Shown in pieces: positions 11,901 through 19,930 of a stretch of DNA of 29,440 bases. Within the stretch, counting starts at the first letter, position 1. Each line of letters opens with the position of its first letter. A program made the position numbers and the translations under genes. Source of the DNA: Saccoglossus kowalevskii (lineage: Eukaryota > Hemichordata > Enteropneusta > Harrimaniidae); NCBI RefSeq assembly GCF_000003605.2, contig NW_003143795.1:508841-538280 (forward strand), read 5' to 3'. The notes under the pieces are model-generated. The model saw only the letters and a list, made by a program, of their open reading frames with translations, was not told the origin of the DNA and did no database searches.

Positions 11901-14900
11901 TTTGCTCAAGGAATTGATCACAATGTCAATTTTTCCAAAATTCAAGATGGCCATAGTCTCTGTCAGAGGACAAAGAAAAAAAGACTTTCAAACCAATGAC
12001 ATTTTATTGTCTTGAACACATCCACAGTAATGGGAAATGAAAATATTTAACCTGAACTTGATTCCATTCATCGCCAGAAAAATAGACTTTCAAACCAATG
12101 ACATTTTATTGTCTTGAACACATCCACAGTAATGGGAAATGAAAATATTTAACCTGAACTTTATTCCATTCATCGCCAGAAAAATTCTCCAATTTTCTGG
12201 ATCTTATTGGTACTACTGCAAGGTGATTAGGTTTTGTTTCTATTGTGGTGCTGTGAAGCTCTACTGTAATGTTGTTTGCATATTGACTTCACATTACCTT
12301 TTCCTGCATCTGGTTTTACCAGTGACAGTCACATACTTGTTATCTTCTCTTTTCAGCCAATAATGCCAGAATACAATTAGACAGAGAACTGAAAATCGCC
12401 AAAGATGAAATACAAAGATTAAAAAACAAATTAAAAACATTAAAAGAACTACAAGAGGATGTAAGTATATCATAAGATGCAGTTTTAATTTCAAAATCCA
12501 TTTTTTATATTTTGAACATTTAGACAACAACAACTATGAAACTTGAAAAATATATACAGTGTACTCATAAAAATTATTGTAAATTCAGGATTTTGTAACT
12601 TTTTTTGAATTTATTTTTTTCATCTATGTACATTATAAAGATCTTCATACACATTCTGTCACAATTTTGCAGAATGTGTTTGAATGTACATGTTTTGCAC
12701 TGTAGGCATTTATGTTGTTTTCTGATTCATATTAATTTTGTATTCACAGAGAACTAGAATATGTGAGGTGAGAATAGAGAATGAAGTGAGTTCAACATCT
12801 CATACTGATGACCAAGTTAATCATGATCACTCTGAATCTGAAATGTCTGTTAATTTACCATTTATACCAGCAAGGTAAGCTCAGGGTGGTGCCTTCCTCT
12901 GTTTGTTCCAATTGGTCATAGAATCAATTCTTTCACTTGTACTGTAAATGCATTAATTATTCACTGGATTTTAATTTCATTATTTTCAATATTAAGTAAA
13001 ATCTGCTAAATTAAATTTATGTGAACAAGTAAAATAACAATAAAACTCATTGTTTCTTTGACAAATTTGTGAAATTAAAATACAGTGAATATGCTCAAAA
13101 CATCAAAATAGTGAAAATAAATGGTTTTACAGTATTTAAGGATAGGACCTCAAATAAACTGACACCAAAGATTTGGTATTTTTCAGGCAATTTTTTATTT
13201 GTACAATTCATAAAGCAAAGATTTGTTTTGCTAAATGCATATAGATTTGTTGTTGTTTATGTTTCTAAATCACTGAATGGGATCAGTTATTATTCTTAGA
13301 AAAAAAACACATTGAATTAAATCAGATTGGAAAATACACTTTTGGTAAAGTTTTGTCGATTGTTTCAACTCTGATTTGGTTTTCCTGTATCTTGCAACAG
13401 TGACATAATCTCCAAAACGCCATGTACACTGTTTTCAGAGTGGTTTAGATTTGAACTGAAGAGTACTTGAATGTTTGTACACAATTTATAGCAACATGTC
13501 TCAGACGTCATTTAATCCTGGGAGACCAATAATTTTATCAAGAGCAAGGTTTTAATAGTTGTTCTATGTTTATATGGGTACACCTAATAACCCATTGCCT
13601 CCATACCTGCTAGGTGTACAATACATAAAATAAGTTAACTATCACCCCTTCTCCTTCCACTCCAACTAACTTGGTGCATGTCTGAATATAAGATTTGTGA
13701 ATTTAACAGAATCAAATAATGCTTAAACAGTAACTGTATTTGATTAGTATGAAAATCTATTTATATTTATATGTAATTGTAGTAATTCACATATATTTTA
13801 TCTTTTTCAGTGTTAACAGTAAAACAAAACCTCCAATTGTACCACGTCCACAGAACATGGGTACTTTGGCTTTAACCGGTCCTCTGATAGGTTGTAAGTG
13901 TACTACATGCAACACATTGGATGAAAACGGCTATAAAAGAGTATCATTAAATATTCTAATGGAAAGAAACTCAGTACTTAACCATAGAAAGTAAGAAATT
14001 TTACTTATATATATATATATATTCTCATGATACATCTCCTTTTATTTATGATGATCAACTAAGATTTGTATCAGGGAGGATCATGGGAAATAGAATTCAT
14101 ACAGCGGTCCACTGTGCCTAGCTACAATGCTTGTAATATCTCAATAACCATGTAAATTTTTGAAAACATGTGGGGAATACCCTTAAATCGTGACTTTCAA
14201 ATGATTGATAGGGATAGTGATTGTGTTGACTTCATTTCTATTCAAGATATTGCAACAAGAGGACATAGAATTCATACAACGGTCCATTGTGCCTAGCTAC
14301 AATGCTTGTAATATCTCAGTAATCATATAAATTTATGAAAACAGACCAGGAATACGCTTTAATCGTGACCTCCAAATGATTGACAGTGATTGTGTTGACT
14401 TCATTTCTATTCACAATATTGTAATTAGTTATCAGAATAGTGGCTCATTTAGAATACTGTAAAATACTTTATTTTAGCTGGAATTAATTTTCACTGAATT
14501 TTCATTTGTTTTGTACTTTGTATGAAGTTTATTTCCAAAGACTGTTGACAAGTTAAATGTAATCACTGATTCATTCATTCAGTGTATTTTTACAGTACAC
14601 TGTAACTAAACAGACAGTTTATTCGTTTTGTCCTTCTAAACACAAATTTTATAGTGTAAAGCTGTAAATATTTACAATGTATTTTCAATTGTTGCTGACG
14701 ATTCACAATTATTATTTATAGCCGAATAACAAAAGACTCTATTCTTGTCTTTTTCGCTGTGAACCTACTTTGCAGTACTCTGCTTCTTATTTGGAAGTAT
14801 AATAACATTGTAACCAATTTACTGTGTTTTCAGGCAACCTATTGAATTAGATGACCATGTCGTTGTGAGGGGAGAACGGACCGGTCATGCTAGGTATATA

Positions 14901-17900
14901 GGTCATCTTGATAATGTAGGAACTACACATGTTGTATATGTAGGACTGCAACTAGATGCACCAGGTGAGTTTAGTATATAAGACTATCTGTCATTGGCTA
15001 TTTGAGATTCACCAGGTGAGTTTAGTATATAAGACTATCTGTCATTGGCTATTTGAGATGCACCAGGTGAGTTTAGTATATAAGACTATCTGTCATTGGC
15101 TATTTGAGATGCACCAGGTGAGTTTAGTATATAAGACTATCTGTCATTGGCTATTTGAGATGCACCAGGTGAGTTTAGTATATAAGACTATCTGTCATTG
15201 GCTATTTGAGATGCACCAGGTGAGTTTAGTATACAAGACTATCTGTCATTGGCTATTTGAGATGCACCAGGTGAGTTTAGTATATAAGACTATCTGTCAT
15301 TGGCTATTTGAGATGCACCAGGTGAGTTTAGTATATAACAGTATCGGTTATTGGCTATTTGAGATTCACCAGGTGAGTTTAGTATATAAAAGACTATCTG
15401 TCATTGGCTATTTGAGATGCACCAAGTGAATTTAGTATATAAGAATATCTGTCATTGGCTATTTGAGATGCACCAGGTGAGTTAAGTATATAACAGTATC
15501 TGTTATTGGCTATTTGAGATGCACCAGGTGAGGTCAGTATATAAGACTATCTGTCATTGGCTATTTGAGATGCACCAGGTGAGTTCAGTATATAAGACTA
15601 TCTGTAATTGGCTATTTGAGATGCACCAGGTGAGTTTAGTATATAAGACTATCTGTCATTGGCTATTTGAGATGCACCAGGTGAGTTTAGTATATAAGAC
15701 TATTTGTCATTGGCTATTTGAGATGCACCAGGTGAGTTTAGTATATAAGACTATCTGTCATTGGCTCTTTGAGATGCACCAGATGAGTTTAGTATATAAG
15801 ACTATCTGTCATTGGCTATTTGAGATGCACCAGGTGAGTTTAGTATGTAAGACTATCTGTCATTGGCTATCATAATCTCTAACCATTCAAGGATTGTTTG
15901 GTTTGATAACACAGAGGGCGCTCTCGGGTCTCTGGATTAACATGAATACATAAATCGTAAATCACTTCATTTTCAGGTAAGACAAATTTCACCCAGTGAC
16001 TTTCGGGAATTACAAGTATATCTCCATTCAACTTTTTGTCACTTTTCACAAAATAAAACCCAGATTTTTCACATTTCCCCCCAAAAATTTGATCAAGAAC
16101 TGTACCTAATAGACAAAATTATATAAAGAGGGGAGGCAAGGGGGGTAGCTGGTACGGTTTTACGGGAAATAAAAAGGGCACAATTTACGAAGAAAAAAAA
16201 GACGTTTTTACAGTTTACAGTGTTAACAAATGGAACATTGAATGGTCCGAAGAGCTCTTCGACTCAAATTCTCCGCCATTGCTGCGCCGTGTGAAGAGAC
16301 GCATGCGCATATTACCCTCGTAATGCTCTTCATTCGGTTAGAGGGCCTTTTATGTCTTGACATTCAATTTTGTAGTGAATTGTGTCATCTAGTCGTTTTA
16401 CAGTTTCTAAAATGTAATTTCCCTGGATTATTCTTTACGATTTTTTTATTTGGATGTGAATTTTTGTACGTATATATATACGTATGAGAAAAATGACACA
16501 TTTTTACAGTGTACGAAAACAATATTTGATTGATTACGTTGTACGTCTAGCCTGTGATTACAGAATTACGGAATTTATTTTTTCTATTTACGTTGTACGA
16601 ACAAAAAAATATTGCAATTACGTTGAACGAAAATAACCCTTGCCCCCCCCCCTCTATAAAAAATGTTATGTTTTTTTGTTTCTATGGCACCACTGTGCTG
16701 TAGAATAAAGTTCTAATTGTGCAATTGGTGTTGTTTATTAGGGTACTAGACCAATAGTAAATATATGTGATAAAATTTTCATGCATTTAACCTTTGTTGT
16801 CTTCCAGTGGGACGCCATGATGGTTTTTTGAATGGAAAACGTTATTTTTGGTGTCATCGTAACCATGGAGTGTTTTTACCAATGCAGGACATCATATGTG
16901 TTCTTAACAAAAAGGTGATCATTTGTACATTATAAGATTGTGTGTGTGGCAACCATTTGTAGTGACTTGTATTCCGATAATAGGGGGAGCTATTATATGC
17001 ACTGTAACATCATGATATTCTGAGAATGACAGGACTTGAACTTCAGAGTTGAGAGGGCAAACAGTTTCATGGTTAAGATTGATAAAATTGCTGTCATCAT
17101 AGAAATACTAGGGATTGTTGAAGGGCAACTTTGTTCAGCATCAACACAATTGAGGAAGTACAAGCTTTTGAGTGTGTAGAATCTGTAAATTGTAATACAT
17201 ACACAGTATTGCTGAATGTTACTATTATACCCATGATAGCCAATCAGATTGGCTTATTTCAGGTGGACATATTTAGTATAATAATACTAAATGTTCACCC
17301 ACCTCTGTAGTTCTGTAGTGACCCACATAGCTCATTGTCAACCTGTATGTCCACCTCTGTTGGAATGAACATTTGTATAATGTTTTTTTCTCCCAAAAAT
17401 ATATACATGTATTGCATATGTGTAATTTAAAGTTAGCCACAGCTTGCCCCCCCCCCCCCTCTTCTCTTTCACCTTTCTTTCGACTAAATGAGCACAAAAA
17501 CCCAGATGATGGCTTTGTGTGCTTCCGTTTCTCTGAAATCAGTAGTATAGCCAAGATGGTGTTATTTGTTTCCCATTGCTCTGAACTAGTGTTAATATAG
17601 TTCTCACACTTTTTTTCTATTTTTAGGTCTGCACACAAATGAGCCAGAGACCTAAAACAGGAGTAATACGTAGGGCATCCGAAGACAGTATGAACTCTTC
17701 CAAGACAGTAAACAGTAACCATAGCAATAGTAATGGGTACTATCATTCAAATAGTCATTCACACATGAGAAAAAGAACAAAATCTGCACCAGGTAGAAAA
17801 CTTATAACAGCTGACAGTAATCAATTGAAAGTTAAAAGGTAAGATTTTCTTTTAGTCCTCGTTTCAAATGAACTCTAAAACGCCGGCTAACTGTGGATAT

Positions 17901-17989
17901 ATCCAAGATCTCATCGCAACTTTTCTTTTAATTGAAATTAACTTTTCTGTTTTATTAGGGAAAATCACTCTTCTCAAGGCTCTCTATGA
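8793..17989 (+). CDS. CAP-Gly domain coiled-coil protein, C-terminal 476 residues (10 exons, 5' end not found)
   Basis: Gene-level entry for the exons at 8793, 10465, 11592, 12357, 12750, 13811, 14834, 16808, 17627 and 17959. All junctions are GT-AG and the phases (0,0,1,0,2,2,1,0,2) agree throughout, giving one frame ending at TGA 17987-17989. Numbering from the first residue here: coiled coil 1-18, Ser/Thr/Pro-rich low-complexity linker 19-128, Cys/Thr segment and second coiled coil about 170-215, acidic/His region 216-256, Pro-rich and CKCTTC segment 258-295, CAP-Gly domain about 319-395, basic tail 397-476. CAP-Gly domains bind the C-terminal EEY/F of alpha-tubulin or EB proteins, so a microtubule-associated role is likely. 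The first coil also resembles the end of PPP1R21, suggesting a composite architecture. I cannot assign an orthologue symbol. Confidence 0.85.
9232..10423. mobile_element. 1.19-kb non-autonomous DNA transposon with ~30-bp inverted termini
   Basis: The left end CTACCGTATTTGTCTTCA(a)TTA(g)GCGCCAC is the reverse complement, with few mismatches, of the right end (gtggcgcttaactgaag... acaaatacggtag). TA dinucleotides flank both CCGTATTTG/CAAATACGG ends, consistent with a TA target duplication. Several subterminal TGGCGCTTA copies are present. No transposase frame is visible. It lies in the intron between the exons at 8793 and 10465. Confidence 0.85.
10465..10680 (+). CDS. CAP-Gly gene exon: Ser-rich linker
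   Basis: A 72-codon phase 0/0 exon between cattttcattccag and GTG|gtgaga. It starts ECINRPCSQCSQCSSALSSP, with a closely spaced CSQCSQC motif, then a Ser/Arg/Pro-rich disordered segment including SPLVSPIRRPRNSRN. SP and RxxS patterns are frequent, as in phosphorylated linkers of microtubule-associated proteins. No folded domain is visible. It lies only 41 bp after the end of a 1.2 kb transposon-like element. Confidence 0.87.
10681..11591. other. Intron, nothing notable
   Basis: AT-rich intronic DNA of 911 bp between two phase-0 exons. I see no exon, repeat or structural element in it. Confidence 0.7.
11592..11748 (+). CDS. CAP-Gly gene exon: Thr-rich linker into second coil
   Basis: Acceptor ttcattag is followed by 52 codons plus one base, with a consensus donor g|gtaagt. 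It encodes VAHKNRTLPVEMVSNLP, a run of five Thr, then RVHPIARCSKEVQCSLVNADQLEKKCQD. The last 15 residues begin the helical segment that continues in the next exon. The split codon with the next exon gives Ala. The acceptor is short on pyrimidines, but frame and phase fit. Confidence 0.85.
11982..12185 (+). repeat. Near-identical 102-bp tandem duplication
   Basis: 11982-12083 and 12084-12185 differ by a single base (G at 12060, T at 12162). It lies in the intron before the exon at 12357 and must be recent. Confidence 0.95.
12357..12460 (+). CDS. CAP-Gly gene exon: second coiled coil
   Basis: Starts after a strong ttatcttctcttttcag acceptor and ends at GAT|gtaagt. Two bases complete the Ala codon, then 34 codons encode a Lys/Glu/Leu-rich amphipathic helix, including IQLDRELKIAKDEIQRLKNK. 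Leucine/isoleucine spacing of 3 to 4 residues supports a coiled coil, probably for dimerisation. Confidence 0.9.
12750..12874 (+). CDS. CAP-Gly gene exon: acidic/His linker
   Basis: Acceptor tttgtattcacag; donor AG|gtaagc; 41 codons plus two bases. It encodes RTRICEVRIENEVSSTSHTD, then an Asp/His/Ser stretch and MSVNLPFIPA. No domain is recognised. Phase 0 in and phase 2 out match the neighbours. Confidence 0.85.
12940..13134. mobile_element. TACTGTAAA fold-back element, copy 1
   Basis: The left end TACTGTAAATGCATTAAT and an internal 'tattcactggattttaattt' are mirrored by the right end (aaattaaaatacagtgaata ... ttttacagta). About 195 bp, no coding capacity, MITE-like, in the intron after the exon at 12750. 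Confidence 0.65.
13811..13990 (+). CDS. CAP-Gly gene exon: Pro-rich and CxCxxC segment before CAP-Gly
   Basis: Preceded by a strong atttattctttttcag-like tract (exactly ttttatctttttcag) and followed by AA|gtaaga. One base completes a Ser codon, 59 codons follow and two bases are passed on. It encodes SVNSKTKPPIVPRPQNMGTL, then GPLIGCKCTTCNTLDENGYKR and ILMERNSVLNHRK. The CKCTTC cysteines could bind metal or form a small knuckle; this is only a suggestion. It leads directly into the CAP-Gly domain. Confidence 0.9.
14090..14424 (+). repeat. Diverged ~175-bp tandem duplication
   Basis: 14090-14264 and 14265-14424 share 'atagaattcataca(g/a)cggtcc', 'gtgcctagctacaatgcttg' and 'ttgtgttgacttcatttcta' in order. 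Intronic, between the exons at 13811 and 14834. Confidence 0.9.
14455..14596. mobile_element. TACTGTAAA fold-back element, copy 2
   Basis: Starts TACTGTAAAATACTTTATTT and ends TTTTTACAGTA. Its first 38 bases match the copy at 19217 almost exactly, while the right arm is short. Intronic, about 240 bp before the first CAP-Gly exon. Confidence 0.65.
14834..14964 (+). CDS. CAP-Gly gene exon: N-terminal half of the CAP-Gly domain
   Basis: Acceptor tactgtgttttcag; donor CCAG|gtgagt at 14965. It encodes QPIELDDHVVVRGERTGHAR followed by YIGHLDNVGTTHVVYVGLQLDAP. This matches the CAP-Gly pattern V-V-x-G-x-xTG-x-xRYIG...VGLxLD. The aromatic Trp common in 'WVGVEL' is replaced here (VVYVGLQL). The exon ends in phase 1, one residue before the GRHDG signature. 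Its last 11 bases are the seed of the downstream 51-bp minisatellite. Confidence 0.93.
14955..15870 (+). repeat. 51-bp minisatellite, 18 copies, starting at a 5' splice site
   Basis: Unit starts (GATGCACCAG or GATTCACCAG) fall at 14955, 15006, 15057, 15108, 15159, 15210, 15261, 15312, 15363, 15416, 15467, 15518, 15569, 15620, 15671, 15722, 15773 and 15824. Spacing is 51 bp except for one 53-bp unit with two extra A's; the last copy is truncated at about 47 bp. The first ten bases of copy 1 are the end of the CAP-Gly exon and the rest is intron. Copies are nearly identical. CAGGTGAGT is exact in 15 of 18; copy 12 has CAGGTGAGG, copy 10 CAAGTGAAT and copy 17 CAGATGAGT. Because 51 is divisible by three and one frame lacks stops, long repetitive open frames appear that are unlikely to be genes. 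Confidence 0.97.
15961..15985 (+). promoter_or_regulatory. Candidate recursive splice site (acceptor fused to donor)
   Basis: The sequence cttcattttcag|gtaaga (junction 15976/15977) joins a good 3' splice site directly to a good 5' splice site, the arrangement used by zero-nucleotide exons in recursive splicing. It sits about 105 bp after the end of the minisatellite, inside the same intron (14965-16807). The intron is short for recursive splicing, so chance is a real alternative. Confidence 0.3.
16125..16655. mobile_element. Possible ~530-bp element with G/C-run inverted ends
   Basis: The left edge 'aagaggggaggcaagggggg' is roughly the inverse of the right edge 'cccttgcccccccccctcta'. Inside are repeated 'acgttgtacga'-like motifs and an 18-bp perfect palindrome TACGTATATATATACGTA (16468-16485). 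Intronic, no protein-coding content recognised. Confidence 0.4.
16808..16914 (+). CDS. CAP-Gly gene exon: C-terminal half of the CAP-Gly domain
   Basis: Acceptor ttgttgtcttccag; donor AAG|gtgatc. Two bases complete a Val codon, then 35 codons give GRHDGFLNGKRYFWCHRNHG and VFLPMQDIICVLNKK. GRHDG corresponds to the GKNDG signature that forms the EEY/F-binding groove; G-x-RYF-x-C and HGVF are the other CAP-Gly hallmarks. The Lys-to-Arg and Asn-to-His changes are conservative, so ligand binding is probably kept. Confidence 0.93.
17261..17304. repeat. Short imperfect hairpin
   Basis: AGGTGGACATATTTAGTAT pairs with ATACTAAATGTTCACC(c)ACCT across a short AATA loop. It may be the end of a small fold-back repeat; intronic. 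Confidence 0.6.
17627..17838 (+). CDS. CAP-Gly gene exon: basic Ser/His/Asn-rich tail
   Basis: Acceptor ttttttctatttttag; donor AG|gtaaga; 70 codons plus two bases. It encodes VCTQMSQRPKTGVIRRASED, an Asn/Ser/His-rich stretch, then HMRKRTKSAPGRKLITADSN. The RRAS motif is a basophilic kinase-type site (inference). Arg/Lys-rich tails next to CAP-Gly domains commonly strengthen microtubule binding. Confidence 0.88.
17959..17989 (+). CDS. CAP-Gly gene terminal coding exon
   Basis: After a tgttttattag acceptor, one base completes an Arg codon, then ENHSSQGSL and TGA at 17987-17989. The intron before it is only 120 bp, and the phase (2) matches the upstream donor. The chain therefore ends ...KVKRENHSSQGSL. 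Confidence 0.8.
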
Positions 17990-18310
17990 TAATAAGGAGT
18001 CACCTGACAATCACATCACATGACAATAGAGAAGGGAGATGATTGGTTAACGAAGACAATTTGAGAAGTCACAGCAATGGCAACTATTGGTCTGATCAGA
18101 ATGATAGCTGGAATGTGATTGCTAAGAAAATGCTGAAATCTTATTGGATTTTGCCAAATCACATGACATGAAAGATGGGATAAGATTGGTTGTGACAAAA
18201 TCACATGACAGCAGTGCTAGATGTCTTTAGTTGGGCACTTTTGGGGTTTTAGTGATCTGCCTTCTCAGTCAATATTGTGGGCTTACTAATAAATATAATT
18301 AAATTTTTCT
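17990..18310 (+). other. Probable 3' UTR of the CAP-Gly gene with AATAAA
   Basis: Sequence after the stop has no continuing frame. It contains three copies of a short 'tcacatgaca'-like motif (near 18014, 18160 and 18200) and an AATAAA hexamer at 18288-18293, followed by T-rich sequence. The extent is inferred from that signal only. Confidence 0.45.
18288..18293 (+). terminator. Candidate polyadenylation signal AATAAA
   Basis: First canonical AATAAA downstream of the TGA at 17987, about 300 bp into the putative 3' UTR. In AT-rich DNA the hexamer is common, so the support is positional only. Confidence 0.4.
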
Positions 18311-19216
18311 GAATGCTATATTAAATTGTGATGTATTTTGACAAACCATTTTCTTGGTGCATCTTGAAGTATTTCTGTGCATATAGTATGTATATATGAG
18401 GAAAAAACCAAATGGATTTAGTAAATTTTTTAGACACCCCCCCCCCCTCTTCCTGAATTCATCATTATAGTGTTTTCAACATTTTCTGCTTGTGAACAGA
18501 TGGTTATACATATGCAGAATAACAAATTGGGCATTGAACCAAATTTTTGAGGAAAACATTTTTATTTTATCCTGAAACACTAAAATCTATGAAGATTCTT
18601 TATTATGAAAAATCATAAATTTGAAATAAGGAAACAATGTTTTGGAACTACATTTAAATTTAAAAATGTAAGTATATGGAGTACAAATAATATTAAGTTT
18701 GTTGTACGCTCTGAGTGATAAAATGTGTTCACGTATGAAATCCTGTGAATCTACTTTAAACCCAATCCCATACAAAATGTTGAAAAAACTATTATACTTG
18801 TTATACCTACGCAGTGTCTGACCTACACACATATTGTGACATTGGATTATTGTTTGATTGTAGATATTACATGACAATATAGTTTTTGAAATATGAACCA
18901 CAATTGTACGCATTTTCAATTTAAAGTGGCTACCAAAATAAGGCTCAATGGTATGGAAGAAAATCGTGTCATTGTTTCCATGGATACAAGTTTGCTTTTG
19001 GCATTTAATTCATAGAAACTATCAAATATCAAATATTTACTTGGTTATTATTTTTGGGACTTTTGATATCGTAACTTGCACACTGTGTTTAACTTTCTGT
19101 GAAAGTGATATGAAACGATGTGGATATACATACTTCTAAACAAAAGTATTCAGACTTTGAACCCTAGAGGGCAGGTGTAGTTCAAACTTTAATAACAATA
19201 TTTTTTTATCAATTGT
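18311..19216. other. Intergenic DNA downstream of the CAP-Gly gene
   Basis: AT-rich, with a poly-C tract near 18435-18447 and no coding frame with domain features. Confidence 0.6.
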
Positions 19217-19427
19217 TACTGTAAAATACTTTATTTTAGCTGGAATTAATTTTCGCTGAAAAGACTTTTTGGGTGTTTTGTATGGAATTTATTTTCTTGA
19301 TTTTTGACGAGTTGAATGGAAAATGTAGGAAAAAAGGTATATTCGCTGGATTTTATTTTCACTAAATCATTCCTTCAACCAAAATAGCGAAAATTAATTC
19401 CAAGAGAAAACAAATTATTTTACAGTA
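19217..19427. mobile_element. TACTGTAAA fold-back element, copy 3
   Basis: About 211 bp with inverted arms of about 40 bp. The left arm has 'ggaattaattttcgct' and the right arm 'agcgaaaattaattcc', with TACTGTAAA/TTTACAGTA termini. No coding capacity. It lies in the intergenic DNA downstream of the CAP-Gly gene. Confidence 0.75.
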
Positions 19428-19719
19428 AATAGTGGAAGACCCATATAGCATAAAATGAAATATTCATGTATTGGTCATTGTGTGCGTCACTAAAAAATGT
19501 GAAAAAACACAATTTGAAAAATAATTCAAATTTTTATTTTTTGTAAGATAAAACTCCTCTCCTCCAACATAATGTCTGATTAAAATAAAAGCATTTTATG
19601 ATTTTTCTATGAATTATGCCTTGACATAAATATGGGTAATCTACTAACTGAATGTTATCATTTAATAATTAGCATTTAAGGATAGTGCTTTAATGAAAAT
19701 AATGTATTTGCAACCCTTT

Positions 19720-19930
19720 AAAGCAGGCGGAAGGGGTGTCACTTGCACATGCGCAGGAATTGAGTCCCAAGCGGCGATATCAACACATGCCAAGAACGCA
19801 AAGTCTCGTGGGTAGACACTTGTTCGTAAACAATGACATGCTATGGCCACCTGACGCATGCGTAGGTGACGACTCCCCCGCTTCAACTTTTTGTGCAGGG
19901 CACAAAACAGAAGTAACGTTGCTATACTGT
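19720..19930. other. CpG-richer patch in intergenic DNA
   Basis: GC content and CpG density rise clearly over the flanks, with GCACATGCGCAGG and GACGCATGCGTAGG (NRF1-like) and a (CTGT)n run at 19928-19942. Overlapping frames exist on both strands but none has recognisable protein features. It may be an orphan promoter or a repeat fragment. Confidence 0.35.

Noticed and set aside
14956-15875. Repetitive open frames of 157 and 118 residues with a 17-residue period (MHQVSLVYKTICHWLFE)
   Set aside because: They arise because the 51-bp intronic minisatellite is a multiple of three and one frame has no stop. The true splice donor lies inside each unit, and the frame differs from the exon's.
17273-17746. 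A 157-codon minus-strand frame over the last long CAP-Gly exon
   Set aside because: It is antisense to a well-supported exon and crosses a poly-C tract and a hairpin, with no protein features.
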